From assembly GCA_003538495.1 (NCBI GenBank), contig DPSD01000675.1, positions 1 through 5,187 on the forward strand: a DNA stretch of 5,187 nt. Reading direction: 5' to 3'. The notes under the pieces are model-generated. The model was given only the letters and a program-made list of their open reading frames with translations. It was not told the DNA's origin and ran no database searches. Of this stretch, positions 1-5,016 are shown piece by piece (the stretch's first letter is position 1; every line of letters starts with the position of its first letter). Both the position numbers and the translations under genes were made by a program. Origin of the DNA: Accumulibacter sp. (GTDB lineage: Bacteria > Pseudomonadota > Gammaproteobacteria > Burkholderiales > Rhodocyclaceae).

Positions 1-905
1 CCGCCCCGGCGCCGGCCCCACCCAGCGCGCCAGGCCGCCCCGCCGCGAGCCCCCGGCCAGCTCCGTCGCCCGCACGCCGGGATCGGCGAACGCCAACGCC
101 GGCCGCAGCGAAGGCTGTTTCGCCGGTGGCGCAGGCGCCGGACGCGACGACCAGCGCACCGCGAGGCTTGCCGAAGGAATCGCCGCGGCTGGCGAAACTG
201 GTCAGTCAAATGGCGCAGTGCTCGCGACGAGAAGCCGACGAATGGATAGAGAACGGCTGGGTCAGCGTGGACGGCGTAGTGGTCAACCGGCTTGGCGCGC
301 GCGTCAACCCGAAGGCGACGATCAGGATCAAGGAGAGCGCCAACAGGCAGCCGGCGGAAACCGTCACGATCATCCTCAACCGGCCGCGCAAAGTGGAAGA
401 TGGTGCCGGCGAGGACGGCCGCCAGACAATCGCCACCTTGATCCGTGCCGACAATCGCTGGAGCGAGGACCACACTTCCTTCACCTTCCAGGCCTCGCAC
501 CTGCGCGGCCTGACCACCGCCGGAAAGCTCGACGACGACGAGGGCGGAATGCTCGCCCTGACGCAGGAGGGCAGCGTCGCACGCCGCCTGACCGGCGGCG
601 ATTCGCGCCTGGAGAAGGAGTATCACGTACGCGTCGAGGGCGAACTGGCAGCCGACGGTCTGGAACTGCTCCGGCACGGGCTGTCGCTCGACAACGTCAA
701 GCTGCCGCGCGCGCAGGTGTCATGGCTGAGCGAGCAGCAGATGCGCTTCGTCCTGCACGACGGCCGGAAGGGTCAGATCGCGCGGATGTGTGCGCTGGTC
801 GGCTTGCAGGTCACCGATATCAAGCGCGTTCGCATCGGCAGCGTCTCGCTCGGCAAGCTGCCGCCGGGAGAGTGGCGCTACCTGCGCGAAGACGAGCGCT
901 TCTGA
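1..905 (+). CDS. rluF: RluF-like 23S rRNA pseudouridine synthase, 5'-partial
   Basis: This is an RsuA/RluB/RluE/RluF-family enzyme that would convert a uridine of 23S rRNA to pseudouridine in the cytoplasm. Counting from the in-frame GTG at 126 (259 residues), an N-terminal S4 RNA-binding domain lies at about 21-66 (SRREADEWIENG). The catalytic motif is GKLDDDEGG with Asp136, the conserved Tyr is Tyr166 in EKEYHV, and the C-terminal motif is DGRKGQIARMC (212-222) followed by LGKLPPGEWRYL. The QIARMC and PPGEWRYL endings match RluF better than RluB. The reading frame stays open leftward from 126 to base 3, with no stop and no other start codon. It encodes a Pro/Ala/Arg-rich segment of the sort that forms low-complexity N-terminal tails in betaproteobacterial homologues, so the true start is probably outside the window. 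The GTG has only a distant AAGG upstream. The usual GRLD is GKLD here and the usual LNKPxG is LNRPRKVEDG. Family assignment is firm; the exact target uridine is not. Confidence 0.88.
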   Translation, partial: APAPAPPSAPGRPAASPRPAPSPARRDRRTPTPAAAKAVSPVAQAPDATTSAPRGLPKESPRLAKLVSQMAQCSRREADEWIENGWVSVDGVVVNRLGARVNPKATIRIKESANRQPAETVTIILNRPRKVEDGAGEDGRQTIATLIRADNRWSEDHTSFTFQASHLRGLTTAGKLDDDEGGMLALTQEGSVARRLTGGDSRLEKEYHVRVEGELAADGLELLRHGLSLDNVKLPRAQVSWLSEQQMRFVLHDGRKGQIARMCALVGLQVTDIKRVRIGSVSLGKLPPGEWRYLREDERF

Positions 906-908
906 GCC

Positions 909-922
909 GCGCGCGGGCGCGC
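909..922 (+). terminator. Weak GC-only hairpin after the pseudouridine synthase stop
   Basis: GCGCG-CGGG-CGCGC forms a 5-bp stem with a 4-base loop, starting three bases after the TGA stop. It is followed by only two T residues, so it lacks the U-tract of a normal intrinsic terminator. It may slow transcription or protect the 3' end, or it may be chance in GC-rich DNA. Confidence 0.22.
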
Positions 923-1032
923 TTGCAGGGTCGCCACGCTGCGATTACCATCGGGCTGTAATCCGGGTGCGCCCCGGCAAGGACTCGCTTGCCCGGTGCG
1001 CCGGTCTGACGGCCCTGTCCAAGGCGAACTCA

Positions 1033-1932
1033 ATGCTCGATACGCAACCGCCACGCCCGCCAGCGCCAGCAGACCTCGCAGCCTGGCTGAAGCTGTTCGG
1101 CAGCGCCGAAATGCCGGTCCTGCGCCAGACGGCCCGTCGCCTCGACGAAGCGCGCCAGAACATCGACCGGGTCACCGGCCGCGACATCACCGACATCGTG
1201 CTGCAGGATCCGCTGCTGGCGATCCGCGTCCTGGCCTATATCCAGTCCTTCGGCAGCAAGCGCCTGCGCAGCGACATCACCAACATCGCCAGCGCGGTGA
1301 TGATGCTCGGCGTCGAGCCATTCTTCCGCAAGTTCGAGAACCCGCAGACCATCGAGGCGACGCTCGGCCGCAAGCCGCAAGCGCTGCTCGGCGTGCTGCA
1401 GGTCATCCTGCGCACGCAGCGCGCGTCGCGCTACGCACACGACTGGGCCTTCGCCCGGCACGACATGAACGTCGAGGAAGTGGCGCTGGCGGCGCTGCTC
1501 AGCGACCTCGCCGAGATCCTGCTGTGGTGCTTCGCGCCCGAACTGGCGATCGACATCCGTTCCCGGCTGCAGTCAGACCGGGCGCTGCGCAGCGGCGGCG
1601 TGCAGCGGGAAGTCCTCGGTTTTCCGCTGGCCGAGCTGCAACTGGCGCTTTGCCGGGAGTGGCACCTGCCCGACTTGCTGACCACGCTGATGGACAGCAG
1701 CAGCGCGCATCTGCCGCGCGTGCAGAACGTCAGGCTGGCGGTCAACCTGGCGCGTCACTCGATCGACGGCTGGACCGACGAAGCCATCCCCGACGACTTC
1801 GCGGCCATCCAGACCCTGTTGAACATCAGCCGCGAAACGCTGCTCGAACGCCTGCAACTGCCGCCGGAGCTCCTTCCCGGACTGGTGAAGCAGGACACCA
1901 GGGCTGCCGAAGGAAGGTTCTGGCGGCCGTAA
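1033..1932 (+). CDS. HDOD domain-containing protein
   Basis: This is a 299-residue soluble protein with an HDOD fold (the metal-free relative of HD phosphohydrolases), a family found in bacterial signalling and stress regulators. The N-terminal helix region FGSAEMPVLRQTARRLDEAR (22-41), the LQDPLLAIRVLAYIQ segment (57-71) and the segment ITNIASAVMMLGVEPFF (82-98) match the usual HDOD order. At the place where catalytic HD proteins read LLHDIG, this one reads ALLSDLAEILLW (about 154-165), so the catalytic His is absent, as expected for HDOD. No output domain such as GGDEF or EAL is fused to it. No signal peptide or membrane segment is seen. I chose the ATG at 1033 because an AAGG element lies about 8 bases upstream and the protein begins just before the domain. 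The frame is open further upstream to 790, but that part overlaps the preceding gene in another frame. A gap of 127 bases separates it from that gene. Its partners cannot be told from sequence. Confidence 0.85.
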   Translation: MLDTQPPRPPAPADLAAWLKLFGSAEMPVLRQTARRLDEARQNIDRVTGRDITDIVLQDPLLAIRVLAYIQSFGSKRLRSDITNIASAVMMLGVEPFFRKFENPQTIEATLGRKPQALLGVLQVILRTQRASRYAHDWAFARHDMNVEEVALAALLSDLAEILLWCFAPELAIDIRSRLQSDRALRSGGVQREVLGFPLAELQLALCREWHLPDLLTTLMDSSSAHLPRVQNVRLAVNLARHSIDGWTDEAIPDDFAAIQTLLNISRETLLERLQLPPELLPGLVKQDTRAAEGRFWRP

Positions 1933-1967
1933 GCGCGAGAGCCAGCGGTCGTCAGCCTCGCACCGGC

Positions 1968-2007
1968 GATTCATGGCGGTTGGTACCGATTCGTGGTGGC
2001 TGGAACC
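1968..2007. repeat. Two-copy 20-bp tandem repeat
   Basis: Copy 1 (1968-1987) is GATTCATGGCGGTTGGTACC and copy 2 (1988-2007) is GATTCGTGGTGGCTGGAACC, identical at 16 of 20 positions and directly abutting. A third copy seems to begin at 2008 (GATCC) but degenerates. It lies 35 bases after the HDOD stop. Possible explanations are replication slippage, a short intergenic repeat family or a protein-binding site; nothing decides between them. Confidence 0.6.
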
Positions 2008-2116
2008 GATCCGGCCGTGAAATGCGGGAAGACAGCGCCGCCAGAGCGATGCTCCCGACCGGACCAGCGTCGGCGCGCATGGCCCCCGCCGCGCCCCGCC
2101 CGGCCGCGGGTGACTT

Positions 2117-2296
2117 TCAGCCAAGCCAGCGCTGCACGGCGCGGCTGCGGGATTTTCTCCGCCAGCAAGCAGGTTTCTGCAAGGCCGAAGCATCCACCCG
2201 CGGCGCACCAAAGACCTCCTGGGCCAGCGCCCAGCGATGACGTTCCACCAGGCCAACCCCTGCGATCTGCTCAAACCCCTTCTGGATGCGATTCAT
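2117..2296 (-). CDS. Candidate 59-aa small protein, possibly SOS-controlled, unknown function
   Basis: I do not recognise this protein. The minus-strand ATG at 2296 is preceded by a full GGAGGAG Shine-Dalgarno (2306-2312) with a 9-base spacer, and about 70 bases upstream of the start sits a perfect LexA-type box. These are the main reasons for calling it. The product is 59 residues: MNRIQKGFEQ at the start, a likely helix GLVERHRWALAQEVFG at 15-30, and a very basic tail with WRRKSRSR at 45-52 and WLG at the end. There is no membrane segment or signal peptide. It is convergent with the HDOD gene and divergent from the CRISPR genes. The frame is open upstream to 2761, but that extension would run across the operator boxes and is unlikely to be translated. 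It might be a small SOS-induced protein, the 5' remnant of a longer gene, or not a gene. Confidence 0.42.
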   Translation of the reverse strand: MNRIQKGFEQIAGVGLVERHRWALAQEVFGAPRVDASALQKPACWRRKSRSRAVQRWLG

Positions 2297-2305
2297 GGCA
2301 AGTAA

Positions 2306-2312
2306 CTCCTCC
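2306..2312 (-). promoter_or_regulatory. Strong Shine-Dalgarno for the minus-strand small ORF
   Basis: On the minus strand this reads GGAGGAG, nearly full complementarity to the 3' end of 16S rRNA, and it stands 9 bases before the ATG at 2296. It decides the start of the 59-aa ORF over an in-frame GTG at 2338, which has no such site. Confidence 0.5.
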
Positions 2313-2365
2313 GTCGAGATCAATTGAACGAAATCCACTGCGACGAGGGCAAGACTACCTGATAG

Positions 2366-2381
2366 CTGTATATTTGTACAG
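2366..2381. promoter_or_regulatory. LexA (SOS) box 1
   Basis: CTGTATATTTGTACAG fits the beta/gammaproteobacterial LexA consensus CTGT-N8-ACAG exactly, with the AT-rich core typical of strong boxes. It lies in a narrow AT-rich island within GC-rich DNA. On the minus strand it overlaps a possible -10 (TATACA), which suits repression of the 59-aa ORF. It is also 223 bases upstream of the CRISPR CARF gene on the + strand. A T8 run (2382-2389) follows directly, so a weak 5-bp terminator hairpin is an alternative reading, but the second box next door favours LexA. Confidence 0.66.
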
Positions 2382-2396
2382 TTTTTTTTATGTATG
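2367..2396 (-). promoter_or_regulatory. Possible sigma-70 promoter overlapped by the LexA boxes
   Basis: On the minus strand a -35-like CATACA (2396-2391) stands 18 bp before a -10-like TATACA (2372-2367). The spacer includes an A8 tract. The -35 matches TTGACA at only 3 positions, so the case rests mainly on the -10 and on the overlap with both LexA boxes. It would give a leader of roughly 65 bases before the ATG at 2296. Confidence 0.3.
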
Positions 2397-2405
2397 GATG
2401 TACAG
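2390..2405. promoter_or_regulatory. LexA (SOS) box 2, near-consensus
   Basis: ATGTATGGATGTACAG matches CTGT-N8-ACAG except for the first base and is identical to box 1 at 12 of 16 positions. The centres of the two boxes are 24 bp apart, so they lie roughly on the same helical face with room for two LexA dimers. Tandem boxes are known at tightly controlled SOS promoters such as E. coli lexA. Confidence 0.5.
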
Positions 2406-2458
2406 TCTTTCGTGCTGAAATCACAAGTGGCACCAGCTTCATTCAGTCCGGCTTGAGC

Positions 2459-2473
2459 GTCGTCGCCGACGAC
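2459..2473. repeat. 15-bp palindrome, possible operator
   Basis: GTCGTCG-C-CGACGAC is a perfect 7-bp inverted repeat around one base, too tight to form a good RNA hairpin but suited to a dimeric DNA-binding protein. It lies between the LexA boxes and the CARF gene. GC-rich trinucleotide repetition could also produce it by chance. Confidence 0.3.
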
Positions 2474-2569
2474 CTCCCCGCACCAGCTCGAACCGGCTCG
2501 CACCCACTTCCCGGCGACGCCGTATCGCAAGCTTGCCATCCACGGCTGACGAGACGAAAAGAAGCACAA

Positions 2570-2594
2570 TGATCGCCACTTCAACTGCCGATCA
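2570..2594. repeat. TGATCG-N13-CGATCA dyad just upstream of the CARF gene
   Basis: Perfect 6-bp inverted arms at 2570-2575 and 2589-2594 are separated by 13 bases and end 9 bases before the ATG at 2604. The position would allow it to act as an operator, or as an RNA stem near the ribosome entry site, for the CARF gene, which has no visible Shine-Dalgarno. Confidence 0.3.
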
Positions 2595-2603
2595 GTCAAG
2601 TCC

Positions 2604-3749
2604 ATGCCCAACATCACCGAAAGCCCGAACGAGTATCCGCGACGCATCCTCGTGGCGGTCACCGGCCTGTCGCCGCAGATCGTCACCGAGACCCTGTACG
2701 CGCTGGCGGTCGCCCCCTCGGGGGTGGCGTTCGTCCCCACCGAGATCCACCTGATCACCACCCGCAGCGGCGCCGAAAAAGCGCGCCTGGCGCTGCTCTC
2801 GGAAGAGCCCGGCTGGTTCCACCGCCTGTGCCAGGACTACGCGCTGCCGCCGATCCGCTTCGCCGCCGAAACCATCCACGTTCTCGAAGACGCCAACGGC
2901 CAGCCGCTCGAAGACATCCGCTCACCCGACGACAACCGCTGCGCCGCCGACGGCATTACCGGCATCATCCGCCGGTTCACCGCCGACCCCGACTGCGCGC
3001 TGCACGTCTCGATCGCCGGCGGGCGCAAGACCATGGGTTTCTTTCTCGGCTACGCGCTGTCGCTCTACGGTCGCCCGCAGGACCGGTTGTCGCACGTCCT
3101 TGTCTCCGAGCCATTCGAGTCGAGCATCGGCTTCTACTACCCGACGCCGTCGAGCCGGGTGATCGAAATGCCCGGCGGCCGCCTGGTCGACAGCGCGCAG
3201 GCGCAGGTCACCCTCGCCGAGCTGCCCTTCGTCAGCCTGCGCCACGGACTGCCGGAAGCCCTGCTCACCGGCCTGGCGAGCTACAACCAGACCGTCGCAG
3301 CCGCCCGCCGCGCGCTCGCTCCGGCGCGCCTGCAAATCGACCTGGCGACGCGCCGCATCGAGGCCGCCGGGAAAGTGTTTGCCCTGCCGCCCGCGGAACT
3401 CGCGCTGCTCAGCGTCTTCGCCCGCCGGGCGCAGCACGGCGAAGCAGCCTTGCCGGCGCCGTCCAAGGAACTGCCCGACAACGACTGGAAGCAGCGCTAT
3501 CTGGTCGAACTGCGCTGGATCGCCGGCCCGCTGAAAGACCTCGACGACACCGAACGCGCGCTGCGCAAGGGCATGGACGGCGGCTACTTCTCGGCGCACC
3601 TGTCGAAGCTCAGGAAGCTGCTCAGAGGCGAACTCGGCCCGGCCGCCGAGCCTTACCTGATCAGCGACGGCGGCAGCCGGCCGCGCCGCTACAGCCTGAG
3701 CCTGCGGCCAACCTCCATCAGTTACGATGGCATTGAGGTGAAGGAATAA
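2604..3749 (+). CDS. CRISPR-associated CARF protein, NE0113 family (TIGR02584; 'ring nuclease Csm6'), with winged-helix-like C-terminus
   Basis: This 381-aa cytoplasmic protein accompanies type III CRISPR systems. The N-terminal half (about 12-190) is a CARF Rossmann-like domain: RRILVAVTGLSPQIVTETLY (13-32), EIHLITTRSGAEKARLAL (47-64), DIRSPDDN (104-111), and the diagnostic HVSIAGGRKTMGFFLGYALS (134-153). CARF domains bind cyclic oligoadenylates made by Cas10, and some cleave them. The GGRKTM loop (139-144) is a likely ligand site; ring-nuclease activity here is inference. The C-terminal half does not look like HEPN and I find no Rx4-6H motif after residue 200. Instead IDLATRRIEAAGKVFALPPAELALL (245-269, read in two parts) and YFSAHLSKLRKLL (328-340) ending in RPRRYSLSL (359-367) resemble the beta-sheet, recognition helix and wing of OmpR/PhoB-type winged helices, with a long insertion in between. 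ATG 2604 is the only start after the in-frame TGA at 2547, and its upstream sequence has no clear Shine-Dalgarno. It is followed by cmr1 after a 181-base gap. Confidence 0.87.
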   Translation: MPNITESPNEYPRRILVAVTGLSPQIVTETLYALAVAPSGVAFVPTEIHLITTRSGAEKARLALLSEEPGWFHRLCQDYALPPIRFAAETIHVLEDANGQPLEDIRSPDDNRCAADGITGIIRRFTADPDCALHVSIAGGRKTMGFFLGYALSLYGRPQDRLSHVLVSEPFESSIGFYYPTPSSRVIEMPGGRLVDSAQAQVTLAELPFVSLRHGLPEALLTGLASYNQTVAAARRALAPARLQIDLATRRIEAAGKVFALPPAELALLSVFARRAQHGEAALPAPSKELPDNDWKQRYLVELRWIAGPLKDLDDTERALRKGMDGGYFSAHLSKLRKLLRGELGPAAEPYLISDGGSRPRRYSLSLRPTSISYDGIEVKE

Positions 3750-3761
3750 ACGTAGCATTAT
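3733..3761 (+). promoter_or_regulatory. Possible sigma-70 promoter for the cmr genes
   Basis: TTGAGG (3733-3738) and CATTAT (3756-3761) are separated by an ideal 17 bp; each matches its consensus at 4 of 6 positions. The element overlaps the end of the CARF gene and could start transcription of cmr1 and cas10 separately from it. Leader length to the cmr1 ATG would be about 160 bases. Confidence 0.3.
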
Positions 3762-3869
3762 CTCGCGCGCGACTTCCGCTCTGGCTCACCGACTCGCGGC
3801 GATCATCAACCGACAAGCTTGCAGCGGGCCCACTCGCTCGCGAAAACCATTACTCTGACAAGGTCTCCA

Positions 3870-3890
3870 GGCCATGCCCACCCCATGGCC
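3870..3890 (+). other. Hairpin in the cmr1 leader
   Basis: GGCCATG and CATGGCC form a perfect 7-bp stem with the 7-base loop CCCACCC, 40 bases upstream of the cmr1 ATG. No T-run follows, so it is not an intrinsic terminator. It also buries an in-frame ATG (3874), which argues against that start being used. It may be a leader structure or a DNA operator. Confidence 0.4.
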
Positions 3891-3918
3891 GGACGTTGGC
3901 CGACTACCCGCAACCGAT

Positions 3919-3923
3919 GAGGA
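3919..3923 (+). promoter_or_regulatory. Shine-Dalgarno deciding the cmr1 start
   Basis: GAGGA stands 7 bases before the ATG at 3931, followed by a second purine-rich AAGGA. This strong site supports ATG 3931 over the in-frame ATG at 3874, which would add 19 residues unlike the family N-terminus. Confidence 0.6.
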
Positions 3924-3930
3924 AGGATCC

Positions 3931-5016
3931 ATGACAAGAACAACCCTCCTGTATGACCTCAGTTTCGCCACGCCAGCGTTTGTCGGCGATGCCACGCAGC
4001 AGGCGCAGTGGCGAACGCCACCGTTCAAGGCGCTGATTCGCCAGTGGTGGCGAGTAGTCAAGGCACGTCAGGCTGGTTTCAATGTTGAGAGACTACGCCA
4101 TGCTGAAGATGCCCTGTTTGGAACTGCGGCATCCGACGGGGAGGAGGCGCCATCTCATCAGTCCCTGCTGCGGCTGCGGCTCTCGACGTGGGAACAAGGA
4201 AAGCTGACTTCCTGGCCGGCTGGCGAACCCAGGGAGACACACCCGGAGGTTGGTCGCCCTGTCGGCACCGAACTGTATCTCGGCTTCGGCCCTCTGACAT
4301 ATGACAAGGTGGCACGCAGCGCGGCGCTCGGTATGACCAGCGGGCTCAAGCGCACTGCCATCGACGACAAGGCCGCGGCTAGTCTTCGCTTGCTGTGCCC
4401 TGTTCAGCACCAAGCCGATATGCAGGCGCTGTTTCAGCTCGCGGCCTGGTTCGGCACAGTCGGCTCGCGCGCCCGGAACGGGTGGGGTTCGCTGCAAATC
4501 GCCCATCAGCATCTCAAGCCATTGACTCGCGACAATCTCCAACAGCTCGCCATATCCCGTCCTCTGATCGAATGCCTGGACATCGATTGGCCACACGCCA
4601 TTGGCGAAGACCAGCGCGGCCCGTTGGTTTGGAAGACCCGAGTGACGGGCAATTGGCGGCAAGTCATGAAGGAGCTGGCGCGGATCAAGATTGCGTTTCG
4701 CACCCAACCGGCCTTGTCGCTTGCTGGGGTTACGCCGGGGACTTTCGCCGCGCGACACTTGCTTGCCTACCCTATCACTCATCATGCCGTAAGTGGAGCG
4801 GCATGGGGCGGTCAGGGACGACTGGCCAACCAGATCCGCTTCAAGGTGCTGCGAGAACGTGAGCACTTGGTTGGGGTGATTGCACATCTTCCCTGCGCGC
4901 TGCCGGCAGAGATGGCACGCGCGATCCCGCCACTGAGCCGCGCCAGTCTTTATCAAACCAGAGTTTGGCAATCCGTGCATACCGTTCTCGATAGCAACGC
5001 CACCAGGCTCACCTGA
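3931..5016 (+). CDS. cmr1: Type III-B CRISPR RAMP protein Cmr1
   Basis: Cmr1 is a RAMP-superfamily subunit of the Cmr effector complex. In studied complexes it sits at the target-RNA 3' end, opposite the 5'-tag end of the crRNA, and helps bind target RNA. The 361-aa product begins with the family signature: LLYDLSFATPAFVG (6-19), then QWRTPPFKALIRQWWRVV (26-43), the first RAMP strand and helix. The glycine-rich RAMP loop is FGTVGSRARNGWGSLQI (174-190), with Gly178, Arg180, Asn183 and Gly186 placed as in Cmr1. A second RAMP-like region follows at about 273-325 (ARHLLAYPITHH, then GGQGRLANQIRFKVLRE and HLVGVIAHLP). Length is within the usual range. It ends in a TGATG overlap with cas10, indicating translational coupling. 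Its G+C (about 55-60% in three sampled lines) is lower than that of the CARF gene before it. The start is set by the GAGGA site. No disruption is seen. Confidence 0.93.
   Translation: MTRTTLLYDLSFATPAFVGDATQQAQWRTPPFKALIRQWWRVVKARQAGFNVERLRHAEDALFGTAASDGEEAPSHQSLLRLRLSTWEQGKLTSWPAGEPRETHPEVGRPVGTELYLGFGPLTYDKVARSAALGMTSGLKRTAIDDKAAASLRLLCPVQHQADMQALFQLAAWFGTVGSRARNGWGSLQIAHQHLKPLTRDNLQQLAISRPLIECLDIDWPHAIGEDQRGPLVWKTRVTGNWRQVMKELARIKIAFRTQPALSLAGVTPGTFAARHLLAYPITHHAVSGAAWGGQGRLANQIRFKVLREREHLVGVIAHLPCALPAEMARAIPPLSRASLYQTRVWQSVHTVLDSNATRLT

Larger units (their letters stand above)
1933..2603. other. 671-base intergenic/regulatory stretch at the border of the CRISPR locus
   Basis: No large gene is supported here. 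The stretch holds a 20-bp tandem repeat (1968-2007), a candidate 59-aa minus-strand gene (2117-2296), an AT-rich island with two LexA-type boxes (2366-2405), a 15-bp palindrome (2459-2473) and a 6-bp-arm dyad (2570-2594). G+C drops from about 67% in the line at 2221 to about 47% at 2281 and 38% at 2341 (hand counts of 60-base lines), marking the control region. I see no tRNA, transposase, CRISPR repeat or clear attachment site. Confidence 0.7.

Noticed and set aside
790..1032. N-terminal extension of the HDOD frame
   Set aside because: It overlaps the pseudouridine synthase in another frame and has no domain similarity; ATG 1033 is the better start.
1573..2274. 233-codon minus-strand frame across the HDOD 3' end
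   Set aside because: Mostly antisense to a real gene, with low-complexity Arg/Pro-rich translation typical of GC-rich shadows.
2366..2389. Intrinsic terminator (CTGTA/TACAG stem plus T8)
   Set aside because: The stem is only 5 bp and AT-rich, there is no + strand gene just upstream, and the match to the LexA consensus with a second adjacent box explains the sequence better. Dual use cannot be excluded.
2390..2572. 60-codon open frame on the + strand beginning inside LexA box 2
   Set aside because: No ribosome site (the ATG follows a T8 run), the start lies within an operator, and the protein resembles nothing.
1933..2603. CRISPR array or repeat remnants next to the cas genes
   Set aside because: No regularly spaced repeats of about 24-40 bp are visible; the 20-bp repeat has no spacers.
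2569..2754. ATG at 2569 with a weak AAGAAG upstream
   Set aside because: Its frame overlaps the well-supported CARF coding frame and yields a Ser/Arg-rich shadow translation.
2117..2761. 214-codon open frame on the minus strand
   Set aside because: Its upstream part is antisense to the CARF gene and runs through both LexA boxes and the A8 tract. Only the last 59 codons, behind a strong ribosome site, are plausible.
3874..3930. Earlier in-frame ATG for cmr1
   Set aside because: It sits inside the 3870-3890 hairpin, lacks a good ribosome site and adds 19 residues unlike Cmr1.
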